This document shows, in pieces, positions 15,648 to 24,606 of a stretch of 64,000 nucleotides of DNA. Origin of the DNA: Halobacteriales archaeon QS_4_62_28 (GTDB lineage Archaea; Halobacteriota; Halobacteria; Halobacteriales; Haloarculaceae); assembly GCA_003021685.1 (NCBI GenBank), contig PXRO01000047.1, positions 36,419 to 100,418 of the forward strand, given 5' to 3'. Under the pieces are notes generated by a model that saw nothing but the letters and a program-made list of their open reading frames with translations, was not told where the DNA came from and did no database searches. The position numbers and the translations under genes are program-made. The first letter of the stretch is position 1. Each line of letters begins with the position of its first letter.

Positions 15648-18488
15648 ATGAGTGAGACGGGTGCGGGAGCGTTCACAGCACTCGGCGACCGTGTCAGAAC
15701 AGCACTCTCGGATCGTGGCTTTTCGACGCCGACCGAGCCACAGCGACGTGCGATTCCACCCCTCGCGGCCGGACAGAATGGCCTCGTCGTCGCGCCGACG
15801 GGCACCGGCAAGACGGAGACGGCGATGCTGCCGGTCTTCGATACGCTGGTAAGCGGCGCGACCGGAACGGAAAGCGAGGACCGCTTCGGGATCGGTGCCC
15901 TCTACATTACGCCGTTGCGCGCGCTGAACCGCGACATGCGCGAGCGTCTCGACTGGTGGGGCGAGACACTCGACCTCGACGTGGACGTGCGCCACGGCGA
16001 CACGACCGATTACCGGCGCCAGAAGCAGGCGAACGATCCACCGGACGTGCTCGTGACGACCCCGGAGACGTTGCAGGCGATGCTGACCGGGTCGAAGTTG
16101 CGGATAGCGCTGGAAGATGTCGAGCACGTCGTGGTCGACGAGGTCCACGAACTCGCGGCCTCGAAACGCGGCGCGCAACTAACGGTCGCGCTCGAACGGC
16201 TGCGCGAACTGTCCGGGCCGTTCCAGCGGATCGGGCTGTCTGCGACGGTCGGCGACCCGGCCGAAGTCGGTCGCTTTCTCACCGGCAGCCGTGGCTGTAA
16301 GATCATCGAAGTCGACGTAGGCTCTCGTCTCGACGTGGACGTGGTCCGGCCCGAGGTGACCGACCGTGACGAGCGACTGGCGAGTGAACTGGTCACTGAC
16401 CCCGAGGTTGCGAGCCACGTCCGGGCAATCGACGAGTTGATCGACGCACACGACTCCGTGCTCGTCTTCGTCAACACCCGCCAGACCGCCGAAGCACTCG
16501 GTTCGCGGTTCAAGGAACTCGGGACGAACCTCGGCGTTCACCACGGGTCGCTCTCGAAGGAGGCCCGGATCGAGGTCGAAGACCAGTTCAAGGCCGGCGA
16601 ACTCGACGCCTTGCTCTGTACGTCCTCGATGGAACTGGGAATCGACGTGGGCCGCGTCGACCACGTCATCCAGTACGGCAGTCCCCGGCAGGTGGCCCGT
16701 CTGCTCCAGCGAGTCGGCCGGGCTGGCCACCGTCGCGACCTGGTGTCGGCCGGGACGGTCGTGACCACCCATCCTGACGACACGCTCGAAGCACTCGCGA
16801 TCACGAGGCAGGCCCTCGCCGGCGAGGTGGAACCGGCCGAGATACACGACGGGAGTCTCGACACCGTTGCCAACCAGGTGTCCGGTATCGTCATGGATCT
16901 GGGCGAGGTCCGGGCAATGGCAGCCTACGATATTGTCACCCGCGCGTACCCCTTCCGGGACCTCGAGGTAAGCGACTTCGAGCAGGTCGTTCGCGAACTC
17001 GGGGAGAACCGCGTCGTCTGGATCGACGAGGAGCGAGACACGCTGGAGAAACGCCGCGGGACCTGGCAGTATTTCTATCAAAACCTCTCGATGATCCCCG
17101 ACGAGTCGACGTACGCCGTCGAGGACGTGGCCTCCGGGAACCAGGTCGGGACGCTCGACGAGCAGTTCGTCGTCAACTTCGCACACCCGGGCGAGGTGTT
17201 CATCCAGCGCGGCGAGATGTGGCGGATCACCAACGTCGACGAGGAGGAGGCGGTCGTCACCGTCTCGCCCATCGAGGACCCTGCCGGTGAGGTCCCGTCC
17301 TGGGTCGGTCAAGAGATTCCGGTCCCGCAGGCCGTCGCCCGCGAAGTCGGCGAACTCCGTCGGGTCGCCGGACGACAACTCCAGGGCGGTGCCCCCGTCG
17401 ATGCCGTTGCACGCGACCTCCAACGGCGGTACGAGGGCGACCGCCACACCATCGAAACCGGACTGGGACGACTGGTCGACCACGAGGCAGCGATTCCGGA
17501 CGCCGAAACGATTCTCGCGGAGTGTCACGGCCGCGAGGTCGTCCTCAACGCCTGTTTTGGCCACCAGGTCAACGAGACGCTCGGCCGACTGCTCTGTGCA
17601 CTCGTCGGCCAGCGGGCGGGGTCGACTGTCGCCATGGAGGTCGATCCGTACCGAATCGAACTCGAATTGCCGAGCGGAGTCAGCAGCGGCGACGTGATCG
17701 AGGTCCTGGAGACGACCGATCCCGGCCACGTCGAGAGTATCATCGAGTTGAGCCTGAAAAACGCCGACGCGCTGAAGTTCAAACTCGCGCAGGTGGCCAC
17801 GAAGTTCGGCACGCTCAAACGCTGGCGTGGGTCCAGTTCCAACCGTTTCGGACGTGACCGTCTGCTCTCGGCGCTCGAAGGCACGCCAATCTACGACGAG
17901 GCAGTCCGGGACGTGTTCCACGAAGACCTCGCAGTCGAGGCGACACGAGCGGTCCTCTCGTCGATCCAGTCCGGTTCGATCACTGTCGAGACGGTAGGTA
18001 CCCGGACTCCCATCGGTCTGGGCGGCCGCTCGTCTGGCCGAGAACTGCTCTCGCCGGAACACGCCGACGCCAGCGTCATCAAGACCGTGCGCGAGCGGAT
18101 CCAGAACGACCGAATCCTGCTGTTTTGCCTACACTGCCGGGACTGGCAGCGAAAGCAGACGGTCGGCCGCGTGCGCGACCAGCCAACGTGTCCCGACTGT
18201 GGGTCGACCAGGATTGGAGCGCTCAATCCGTGGGCCGACGAGGTCGTCTCGGCGGTCAAATCCGGTGAGAAAGACGAGGACCAGGAGAAGATGACCGAAC
18301 GCGCGTACCGGTCGGCCTCGCTGGTCCAGAGTCACGGTAAACAGGCCGTCATCGCGCTCGCTGCCCGTGGTGTCGGCCCGCACAACGCCGCCCGGATCAT
18401 CAACAAACTCCGGGAGGACGAAGACGAGTTCTACCGCGACATCCTCACCCAGGAGCGGGAGTACGCCCGCACCCAGTCGTTCTGGTGA
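15648..18488 (+). CDS. lhr: ATP-dependent helicase Lhr
   Basis: A large superfamily 2 helicase for DNA repair. At 946 residues it matches archaeal Lhr. The Q-motif region FSTPTEPQRRAIPPL precedes motif I APTGTGKTE (about residue 48), motif II VVDEVHE, motif III GLSATVGD and motif VI LLQRVGRAGHR. A Lhr-specific winged helix and beta-barrel core follow, and the C-terminus has a zinc-binding pair CLHCRDWQ and CPDCGSTR (about 826-855). The final helix RIINKLREDEDEFYRDIL is typical. The gene is followed by a mutS-like ATPase gene 97 bases away on the same strand, which fits a repair neighbourhood. Confidence 0.93.
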   Translation: MSETGAGAFTALGDRVRTALSDRGFSTPTEPQRRAIPPLAAGQNGLVVAPTGTGKTETAMLPVFDTLVSGATGTESEDRFGIGALYITPLRALNRDMRERLDWWGETLDLDVDVRHGDTTDYRRQKQANDPPDVLVTTPETLQAMLTGSKLRIALEDVEHVVVDEVHELAASKRGAQLTVALERLRELSGPFQRIGLSATVGDPAEVGRFLTGSRGCKIIEVDVGSRLDVDVVRPEVTDRDERLASELVTDPEVASHVRAIDELIDAHDSVLVFVNTRQTAEALGSRFKELGTNLGVHHGSLSKEARIEVEDQFKAGELDALLCTSSMELGIDVGRVDHVIQYGSPRQVARLLQRVGRAGHRRDLVSAGTVVTTHPDDTLEALAITRQALAGEVEPAEIHDGSLDTVANQVSGIVMDLGEVRAMAAYDIVTRAYPFRDLEVSDFEQVVRELGENRVVWIDEERDTLEKRRGTWQYFYQNLSMIPDESTYAVEDVASGNQVGTLDEQFVVNFAHPGEVFIQRGEMWRITNVDEEEAVVTVSPIEDPAGEVPSWVGQEIPVPQAVAREVGELRRVAGRQLQGGAPVDAVARDLQRRYEGDRHTIETGLGRLVDHEAAIPDAETILAECHGREVVLNACFGHQVNETLGRLLCALVGQRAGSTVAMEVDPYRIELELPSGVSSGDVIEVLETTDPGHVESIIELSLKNADALKFKLAQVATKFGTLKRWRGSSSNRFGRDRLLSALEGTPIYDEAVRDVFHEDLAVEATRAVLSSIQSGSITVETVGTRTPIGLGGRSSGRELLSPEHADASVIKTVRERIQNDRILLFCLHCRDWQRKQTVGRVRDQPTCPDCGSTRIGALNPWADEVVSAVKSGEKDEDQEKMTERAYRSASLVQSHGKQAVIALAARGVGPHNAARIINKLREDEDEFYRDILTQEREYARTQSFW

Positions 18489-18585
18489 CGACAGTCGACG
18501 TTCTCGGGTGTCGAAATCGTGCGGGGATGCCAGCCGGCAGTGTGAGTAGGAAACGACTATACACACACGCCAACTGGACACGAAC

Positions 18586-20343
18586 ATGCGACTGGAGGAG
18601 TACTGGGGCATCGGGCCAAAGACGAATGCGCTGTTGACAGAACGGCTCGGCGTCGAACGGGCCGTGGCAGCGATTGAATCGACAGACATACGAGAACTCA
18701 CGGCGGCCGGTCTCTCCCGGGGTCGTGCGACCCGGATACTCCGGCGAGCGACTGGGGCCGAAGCGATGGACCTGCTCGCGACCCGAGACACCCGTGACGT
18801 GTACAAGGAACTCCTCGACCTGGCCGAGGAACACGCTGTCACCGACCACGCCGCCGACCGCATCCGCGTTTTGACACCGCTCCCGACCAGAGAAGAAATG
18901 GAGGACCGACTGTCCGCGATCCTGGCGGCACGTGACGCCTGGGGCGGTCTGGACGACGAGACGAGACGGGGCGTACTGGACGCGTTCGACCGGTACGACA
19001 GCGGTGAAAGCGGTGCCCTCGCTGCCGTCAGGACGGCCCGGGCGCTGCAGGACACCGGTGTCGATGCCGGCGTGTTCGAGCAGATTGGGAGCCTCGATGG
19101 CTCGACGCTGGACGACGCTGCACGCGCACTGGCCGGCCTGGCGGGCGAGGATGACCGCGTCGGTGCCGGTGCCGACGAGACACTGGACAGGCTTCGCAGC
19201 CAGCTCGGGCAGGTCGAGGACCTCAGTGCGACGGCAGCCGAAGTCGTCGAGCAACTCCAGTCCGACGCTCGCCGTCCCGACGAGTTCCAGGACGCACTGA
19301 CTCGTTACCTGAGCGACGAAACGGGTATCGACACCGCCCGGGTTCGCGACACGATGCCTCGTGCGGCCGCCGATGCCCACGATTTCGTCGACGCCGCACT
19401 GCGAGACCTCGCCAGTGACCTCCGCAACGCCGTCGGCGAGCGTGAACAGGAAGTCGCAGCGACGCTCGAAGACGACCTCGCGGCCGCACAGGAGACCGTC
19501 GACGCCGCCGTCGAGTCTGTCGACGACGCCGCGCTCTACGTCTCCCTTGCTCGCTTCGCGCTCGCCTACGACCTCGCACGCCCGACCTACGTGGCGGACC
19601 GAGAGACTATCGCGGTCCGGGACGCGCGCAACATCGCGCTTCAGGATCGGGACGCAGCCGTCCAGCCGATTACGTACGCGGTCGGCGATCACGAACTCCC
19701 CGGGGGACGGGAACCACCGGCTGGCGACCGGGTCGCCGTGCTCACTGGCGCGAACTCCGGCGGGAAGACGACGTTGCTGGAGACGTTATGCCAGGTCCAG
19801 TTGCTGGCCCAGATGGGACTGCCAGTCCCCGCAGACGACGCGGAGGTCAGCCTGGTCGACACCATCGTGTTCCACCGCCGCCACGCGTCGTTTAACGCCG
19901 GCGTGCTGGAGTCGACACTTCGCTCCGTCGTTCCGCCGATGACTGATAGTGGCCGGACGCTGATGCTCGTCGACGAGTTCGAAGCCATCACGGAACCGGG
20001 CAGTGCCGCGAACTTGCTCCACGGCCTCGTGACCCTAACCGTCGAACGCGACGCGCTGGGCGTGTTCGTCACCCACCTCGCCGACGACCTCGAACCGCTG
20101 CCCGAACGGGCACGGACCGACGGCATTTTCGCCGAAGGGCTGTCTCAGGACCTCGAACTGGAAGTCGACTACCAGCCCCGGTTCGAGACGGTCGGGAAGT
20201 CGACGCCGGAGTTTATCGTCTCACGACTCGTGGCCGACGCGAGCGACCCGACCGAGCGAAACGGATTCGAGGTGCTGGCCCGGGCCGTCGGCGAGGAAGC
20301 CGTCCAGCGCACTCTCTCGGATGCCCGCTGGACCGAGAGTTGA
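18586..20343 (+). CDS. MutS-related ATPase (haloarchaeal MutS5-like)
   Basis: A 585-residue protein with an N-terminal helix-hairpin-helix (YWGIGPKTNALLTERLG and ELTAAGLSRGRATRILR), a central helical core, and a C-terminal MutS-type ABC ATPase. The Walker A motif is GANSGGKTTLLETL (about residue 389), the signature region is FNAGVLESTLRSV, and Walker B is LMLVDEFEAI, followed by GVFVTHLADDL. There is no N-terminal mismatch-recognition domain, so it is not a canonical MutS1. Haloarchaea carry such MutS5-like proteins, whose exact job is unclear; recombination is often proposed. Confidence 0.82.
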   Translation: MRLEEYWGIGPKTNALLTERLGVERAVAAIESTDIRELTAAGLSRGRATRILRRATGAEAMDLLATRDTRDVYKELLDLAEEHAVTDHAADRIRVLTPLPTREEMEDRLSAILAARDAWGGLDDETRRGVLDAFDRYDSGESGALAAVRTARALQDTGVDAGVFEQIGSLDGSTLDDAARALAGLAGEDDRVGAGADETLDRLRSQLGQVEDLSATAAEVVEQLQSDARRPDEFQDALTRYLSDETGIDTARVRDTMPRAAADAHDFVDAALRDLASDLRNAVGEREQEVAATLEDDLAAAQETVDAAVESVDDAALYVSLARFALAYDLARPTYVADRETIAVRDARNIALQDRDAAVQPITYAVGDHELPGGREPPAGDRVAVLTGANSGGKTTLLETLCQVQLLAQMGLPVPADDAEVSLVDTIVFHRRHASFNAGVLESTLRSVVPPMTDSGRTLMLVDEFEAITEPGSAANLLHGLVTLTVERDALGVFVTHLADDLEPLPERARTDGIFAEGLSQDLELEVDYQPRFETVGKSTPEFIVSRLVADASDPTERNGFEVLARAVGEEAVQRTLSDARWTES

Positions 20344-20399
20344 TACGTTCCGAACCGGAGTAGTGGTATTGACATACCTTCGGTCCGAACCTCTGCCCG

Positions 20400-20714
20400 A
20401 TGATCGAGAAACTCCTCCCAGTCGGGTACGCGTGGCTCGTCGTCCAGGGACTCCTCGCTTCTTTGCTCCCACGACGGACGATCAAACTCAAGGCGCGTCT
20501 CACGCTTTCGGGCTTCGAAAACCCGGACGAACTCGAACCGAAAGAGTGGTACGTCCGATCCACACGAGTCGCCGGTCTCGGGATGTTGACGACCGGCCTC
20601 GCGGGGCTTGTCTCTGCTTCTCAGCGTGGGGCCGAGTCGACTGAACCCGCACAGACCGACGACGAACCGGTCGAACCGATCGAAGTCGATATCGATAATC
20701 AGGATTCGTCCTGA
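20400..20714 (+). CDS. Haloarchaeal membrane protein of unknown function
   Basis: A 104-residue protein with two hydrophobic segments: residues 5-25 (LLPVGYAWLVVQGLLASLLP) and about 56-75 (RVAGLGMLTTGLAGLVSAS). Between them is a basic/acidic loop with ENPDELEPKEWYVRSTR, and the tail (80-104) is strongly acidic and probably cytoplasmic. I do not recognise a function. It follows the MutS-like gene by 56 bases and may be transcribed with it, or from a TATA-like element near 20370. Confidence 0.65.
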   Translation: MIEKLLPVGYAWLVVQGLLASLLPRRTIKLKARLTLSGFENPDELEPKEWYVRSTRVAGLGMLTTGLAGLVSASQRGAESTEPAQTDDEPVEPIEVDIDNQDSS

Positions 20715-20797
20715 CGGACGAGACCGTCGACATCGACGGTGTCCTGCCAGTTGACAACGAGCCGACAGTCGATGAGCGATGGCCGATGGATAGTATC

Positions 20798-20840
20798 ATT
20801 TGCAACCGATTGCTCATCCGGTTGCACGCGCGCGATCAGG
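20798..20840 (-). repeat. Dispersed 3'-end repeat, copy 2
   Basis: On the minus strand this begins CCTGATCGCGCG, overlapping the stop codon of the small zinc-finger gene, and ends with the 22 bases GGATGAGCAATCGGTTGC-AAAT shared exactly with copy 1 at 743-789. Again it lies between two convergent genes and follows one of them in the sense direction. Bases beyond the repeat are unrelated in the two places, so the boundaries are sharp. Confidence 0.6.
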
Positions 20841-20955
20841 CCGCCGCTGTCCGGCAAACTGGACTACAAAACCCGTTTTCTGCCGCGTTCGAACTCGGAT
20901 GTGTTGTGAACGATTCGTCACAGGTCGCACACTCGTAGGTTTCGAAGGCTGGCAT
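20836..20955 (-). CDS. Very small zinc-finger protein (39 residues)
   Basis: A short gene with start ATG at 20955 and TGA at 20836. The translation runs MPAFETYECATCDESF, then a Thr/Ser/Asn-rich loop, then NGFCSPVCRTAAA. Two CxxC/CxxxC pairs (C9-C12 and C30-C34) predict one zinc ribbon, a common layout for tiny haloarchaeal zinc-finger proteins. A TATA-like TTTATTAG lies about 33 bases upstream (20988-20995). The long repeat element begins only 58 bases upstream of the start. Function unknown. Confidence 0.6.
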   Translation of the reverse strand: MPAFETYECATCDESFTTHPSSNAAENGFCSPVCRTAAA

Positions 20956-21013
20956 GACGTGTCATAGTTCGACAATCTGGACTAATAAATGTCCATTGTG
21001 TCTATGGAGCAGT

Positions 21014-21413
21014 GTTCAGAGAAGGGATCGAGAGAAACGCTTACAAAGCACCGAAAGCCCTCGTGCAGTTGCAGTCCCGGGACCCACGCTGTCGACCGAA
21101 AGGCGCATTCGCGCCTTTCGTGATGACGAAAGACCGGAGGTCTTTCGTCATCACGAGAGAGCTGCGCTCTCTCGGACGACAGCGAGCCCCGGAGTGGTCG
21201 AGTGGGCGGTCGGTTCCACCGACCGCCTTCTCCGCGGCGGCAACTGCCGCCGCGCAAAGCGAGGGCTTTCGGTGTGACAGCGAGCCCCGGAGTGGTCGAG
21301 TGGGCGGTCGGTTCCACCGACCGCCTTCTCCGCGGCGGCAACTGCCGCCGCGCAAAGCGAGGGCTTTCGGTGTCTCCAACATATCCGGCACGGTTGTTTA
21401 TTCGAACAGTACC
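21014..21413. repeat. Long TIR-bounded hairpin element, copy A
   Basis: One of three related elements (A here, B at 43060-43467, C at 62826-63144). All start GTTCAGAGAAG, continue with CGAGAGAAACGC, and end GGCACGGTTG followed by a degenerate A/T-rich end AGTA-C. Terminal inverted repeats CACCGAAAGCCCTCG / CGAGGGCTTTCGGTG are at 21049-21063 and 21358-21372. The interior is built of short perfect hairpins (CGAAAGGCG..CGCCTTTCG, GAAAGACC..GGTCTTTC, CGAGAGAGC..GCTCTCTCG, GGCGGTCGG..CCGACCGCC, GCGGCGGCA..TGCCGCCGC). Open reading frames cross it in several frames but none resembles a protein family. It separates the small zinc-finger gene from the dipeptidase gene. Confidence 0.75.
21178..21373. 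repeat. Exact 98-bp tandem duplication inside element A
   Basis: The unit 21178-21275 is repeated without a change at 21276-21373. Each unit starts GACAGCGAGCCCCGGAGTGG and includes two hairpins and the right terminal inverted repeat CGAGGGCTTTCGGTG. So copy A has two right-hand TIRs, one internal. Exact identity points to a recent duplication. Confidence 0.85.
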
Positions 21414-21445
21414 GTCTATAGGCACGAAGACGCGTCGCTACCGCG

Positions 21446-22621
21446 CTACAGGACGAGTTCTTTCGGGTAGTCGGTGAGGTTCTCGTAGCCGTCCTCGGTA
21501 ACGACGACGAAATCCTCGATCCGGACCCCGCCGACATCGGGGTCGTACAGACCTGGCTCTATCGTGATGACGTGGCCCGGTTCGAGTTCGCCACCGTTGG
21601 GACTCACGCGCGGGAGTTCGTGGACATCGAGACCGACGCCGTGGCCCGTGCTGTGAATGAATCCCGTCTCCGTCGACTCGTCGCTCCGGAGCGTCGGCAG
21701 GCCTGCGTCCTCGTAGACGTCACAGGCGGCGTCGTGGACCGTTTCACCGGTCACGCCGGGTTCGACTGCATCCAGGGCTGCCGCGTGTGCCTCGGCGGTC
21801 AGGTCGTACCATTCCCTGACCGTGTCGCCAGGGTCGCCGACGACGAACGTGCGCGTCATGTCGGCGTGGTACTTCGTCTCCGTGTCCCGGGGGAAGATGT
21901 CGACGATGATCGGTTCGTCGGCCAGGAGCGGTCCACTGCCCCGGTCGTGGGGGTCGGCGGCGTCCGAACCACAGGCGACAATCGTCTCGTCGAGACCACA
22001 ACCGTGGGCCAGCAACGTGACCTCGATTTCCTCCGTCACGCGCTCGCTCGTCAGCGGTTCGTCATCGAGGACCAGTCTGTTGCTCTCGTCGACACGTGCC
22101 GCCGACAGCATCTCCTCGGCGGCGGCCATCGCTCTCTCGTTGGCCCGCTGGGCCGCCCTAATGTGGTCGACTTCCGCCGCTGTCTTCGTCGCACGAAGTT
22201 TCGTGATCAGACCCTCCTCGTCCGGTTCGACGGTGAGGCCGCGGGCACGCAACCCATCCGCAGTAGCGAGCGGGAAGCGTGGCGGGACCGCGACCGCATC
22301 GACATCGTAGGCAGTCAAGAAGTCGGCGAGGACGTGCGAAATCGCTTCGCGAGGGCCGTGCTCGCGAACCTTCGACTGGTGATCGAAGTCGACGTAGCGC
22401 TCGACGGTGTCCGCGCGTGCTTCCTTCTTTGCACGGCCGTATTCGAGACTGCGAGAGAACAACAGGTGTACGTCCCCATCGTACAGTGTCACGAACGGGT
22501 CCGGGGCGTCGAATCCGGAGAGATAGTACTGATCCGAGGCCTCCGAATCGGCATCGATCAGATAGCCGTCGACAGCACGCTCCTCGAGAGCAGTATCCAG
22601 ATCCGTGAAATCGGGTTCCAT
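21446..22621 (-). CDS. M24 family Xaa-Pro dipeptidase/aminopeptidase
   Basis: A cytoplasmic two-metal peptidase that cleaves X-Pro bonds. The start [14 protein letters not shown] at 22621 is preferred; an upstream ATG at 22675 adds 18 basic residues. The 391 residues comprise a creatinase-like N-terminal domain (1-150) and the pita-bread catalytic domain. Metal ligands are recognisable: the two aspartates in [21 protein letters not shown], the histidine in [13 protein letters not shown], the glutamate in ITIEPGLY, and the glutamate in GGVRIEDFV. The final [14 protein letters not shown] is typical of PepQ-like archaeal enzymes. It is a single gene. Confidence 0.88.
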   Translation of the reverse strand: MEPDFTDLDTALEERAVDGYLIDADSEASDQYYLSGFDAPDPFVTLYDGDVHLLFSRSLEYGRAKKEARADTVERYVDFDHQSKVREHGPREAISHVLADFLTAYDVDAVAVPPRFPLATADGLRARGLTVEPDEEGLITKLRATKTAAEVDHIRAAQRANERAMAAAEEMLSAARVDESNRLVLDDEPLTSERVTEEIEVTLLAHGCGLDETIVACGSDAADPHDRGSGPLLADEPIIVDIFPRDTETKYHADMTRTFVVGDPGDTVREWYDLTAEAHAAALDAVEPGVTGETVHDAACDVYEDAGLPTLRSDESTETGFIHSTGHGVGLDVHELPRVSPNGGELEPGHVITIEPGLYDPDVGGVRIEDFVVVTEDGYENLTDYPKELVL

Positions 22622-22732
22622 ACGTCGACCTGTGTTCCGCGCGTGCTTTAGTTTCTCGGGGTCACAGGAAGGCACAAAAGATCACGAAGCTTATACCCCC
22701 GTGAGTAGTGAGAGGACCCAACAGGGTTTGCG

Positions 22733-24115
22733 ATGGTGAGGAACGTTGCGACACTGGGGCGGGAAGGGAGTATAGCTACGGCACTCGTCGCCGTTGTGCT
22801 CGTCGGGACAGTCGGGCCAGCGCTTGCAGCGCCACAGGTCTTTGTCGCCAGTGCATCTCTCGAAACGGAGACGGCGCTCGCGGGCGAGGGAATGAATGTC
22901 ACGTTCGATCTCAGGAACACGGGAGATTCGGGCGCAGCGACGGTCAAAATAAAAGCCAACGGAACAGTCGAGTACAAAGACCGGTATCAGGTCGAATCGG
23001 GGGGACAGAGGACCGTTACCGAGCAGATTGGCTTCGACGAGCCAGGGACCTACAGAATCGTGGTCGACAGCAAGGAGGCGGGCAACCTGACCGTCAAGCG
23101 GGCAGTCGTCGAGACGACGGCAGCACGATCCGACGGCCGATCACTGGTGATCCGTGGCGGCCGAATTCCCTACGATAGCGAGGTGACCGCCGAGTTCCCG
23201 CCGACGAACGACACGGTCGCCGTCAGGTCGCTGCAGATGCGGTCGCTTCGAAACGAGTTCCGCCGGAGCGTGGAAACGGACACCGAACCGACGAACGCCT
23301 CGTTCTCGGTACCGACGGGGGATGCAACGACCGTCCTGGGGGCGGTGAGCGTCGAGTCGATCTCTGGTGTCGATGACCGGCACATCCGGATCGCACTCGA
23401 CCGGACGACAATCACAGACAGTGGACTTTCCGGGGACGATATCAGCGTGTACAGTCGGACGGAAGACGGATACGAGCGCATCGAGACGACAGTCGTCGAG
23501 ACGACAGACTCCCGATACGTCTACGAAGCAGAGGCGACGGACACGTCTGCACTCGTCATCGGGTCACTTGCTCCGTCGTTCACTGTCGATGGGCACTCGC
23601 TGTCGACGAGTTCCGGTGAGACAGACAAACGCATCGTTGTCGCTGCAAACGTCACCAACACCGGGAGCGTCGCGGGCGAGTACACGGCTTCGCTCCGGAT
23701 CGACGAGTCTGTCGTGAGCAACCGGACCATCACACTGGAACCAGGCGAGCGCCAGAATCTCACCGTCAGCCACCGGATCACGACGGACGGAACCTATCGT
23801 GTCGCACTCGACGATCAGTTCGTCGGTCAGGTCGTCGTAGAAACGGGGAGCCAGGGAACCGCGACAGACGATAGCGCGGAAACCGGAACAGCGACGCTCG
23901 AACAGTCGGGCGACGGCGATGGCACAGAAACGGAAATCAGTCAACCGGCCGAAAGTGAGACGCAGGCAGGAGACGAAGACACCGAAACAGACCAGAGCGG
24001 CGGCGGCTTCGAACTCCCCCTGCCAGCATCCGGATCGATGGGGCTGGCAGAGATCGGAATCGGGGCCAGTGTCGCAGTCATCGGGGTCATCCTCGTCCTC
24101 TTGCGACGCTGGTAA
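22733..24115 (+). CDS. Exported membrane-anchored protein with CARDB-like and PGF-pre-PGF-like domains
   Basis: A 460-residue surface protein. The N-terminal signal peptide spans residues 1 to about 32 (VALVAVVLVGTVGPALAAPQ). A CARDB-like adhesion domain follows (SLETETALAGEGMNVTFDLRNTGDSGAATVKIKANG). The middle (130-280) resembles the PGF-pre-PGF domain, with SVESISGVDDRHIRIALD and ATDTSALVIGSLAP. A second CARDB-like domain follows at 285-375, then a Thr/Glu/Gln-rich stalk and a C-terminal membrane helix ending LLRRW. The C-terminus lacks a PGF motif, so it is likely held by the helix alone. The ligand is unknown. Confidence 0.75.
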   Translation: MVRNVATLGREGSIATALVAVVLVGTVGPALAAPQVFVASASLETETALAGEGMNVTFDLRNTGDSGAATVKIKANGTVEYKDRYQVESGGQRTVTEQIGFDEPGTYRIVVDSKEAGNLTVKRAVVETTAARSDGRSLVIRGGRIPYDSEVTAEFPPTNDTVAVRSLQMRSLRNEFRRSVETDTEPTNASFSVPTGDATTVLGAVSVESISGVDDRHIRIALDRTTITDSGLSGDDISVYSRTEDGYERIETTVVETTDSRYVYEAEATDTSALVIGSLAPSFTVDGHSLSTSSGETDKRIVVAANVTNTGSVAGEYTASLRIDESVVSNRTITLEPGERQNLTVSHRITTDGTYRVALDDQFVGQVVVETGSQGTATDDSAETGTATLEQSGDGDGTETEISQPAESETQAGDEDTETDQSGGGFELPLPASGSMGLAEIGIGASVAVIGVILVLLRRW

Positions 24116-24153
24116 CCGAGAGATTTTTGCGTGGGTCGCCCCACCCATCGGGC

Positions 24154-24453
24154 ATGGACTGGCCCCACGATCCTGACGGTGAGAAGGGCAGCGAAGGCCA
24201 ACGGAAGTACGGCCACGCCGTGATCGCGAAAAAAATCGACGAAGAATCTGATTTCCCGCTCTCGGCGTCGTCGTTCGTCGCGGAGTACGGTGACCACCCC
24301 ATTCGAATCGACTACGAGACGGTCGTCAGTCTCTCGAACATCTTCGACCACGTCGACGAAAGCGAGTTTAAGGATTTCCCCGAGTTCCACAGCGCGGTCG
24401 GCCGCGCTCTCCGCGAGGCGGATCACTGGCCATACGGACTCGAACACGCCTGA
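24154..24453 (+). CDS. DUF5785 family protein
   Basis: A 99-residue cytoplasmic haloarchaeal protein whose start MDWPHDPDGEKGSEGQRKYG is the conserved opening of what I know as DUF5785. An in-frame ATG nine codons upstream lies at the end of the previous gene and is not needed. The middle (PIRIDYETVVSLSNIFDHVDESEFKDFPEFHSAVG) is predicted helical. The function is unknown. A strong hairpin immediately follows the stop codon. Confidence 0.72.
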   Translation: MDWPHDPDGEKGSEGQRKYGHAVIAKKIDEESDFPLSASSFVAEYGDHPIRIDYETVVSLSNIFDHVDESEFKDFPEFHSAVGRALREADHWPYGLEHA

Positions 24454-24454
24454 T

Positions 24455-24532
24455 CTGCCGGCTGTCCGTCTATCTGTCACAGCTGTTGGGACCCCGGGGT
24501 CGCGAATCTCGTGACACAGTGACAGCCGGCAG
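24455..24532. terminator. 78-bp palindromic hairpin after the DUF5785 gene
   Basis: A perfect 12-bp inverted repeat CTGCCGGCTGTC / GACAGCCGGCAG bounds the segment (24455-24466 and 24521-24532). A second inner repeat CTGTCAC / GTGACA-CAG continues the stem. It begins two bases after a stop codon. The position suits a transcript-end structure. No U-run follows, so ordinary archaeal termination is not proven. Confidence 0.45.
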
Positions 24533-24606
24533 TATGTGAAACTGGTCCACACCAGACAGCGTGTGGCCGCGATACATACTTCTGGGAGGCCGTCGTATAC
24601 GGTTGT

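Noticed and set aside
21041..21537. Several ORFs of 110-150 codons across element A (likewise in B and C), with recurring peptides such as TESPR and FARRQLPPR.
   Set aside because: They come from hairpin DNA read in several frames on both strands, are rich in Arg/Ser/Pro unlike acidic haloarchaeal proteins, and show no family.
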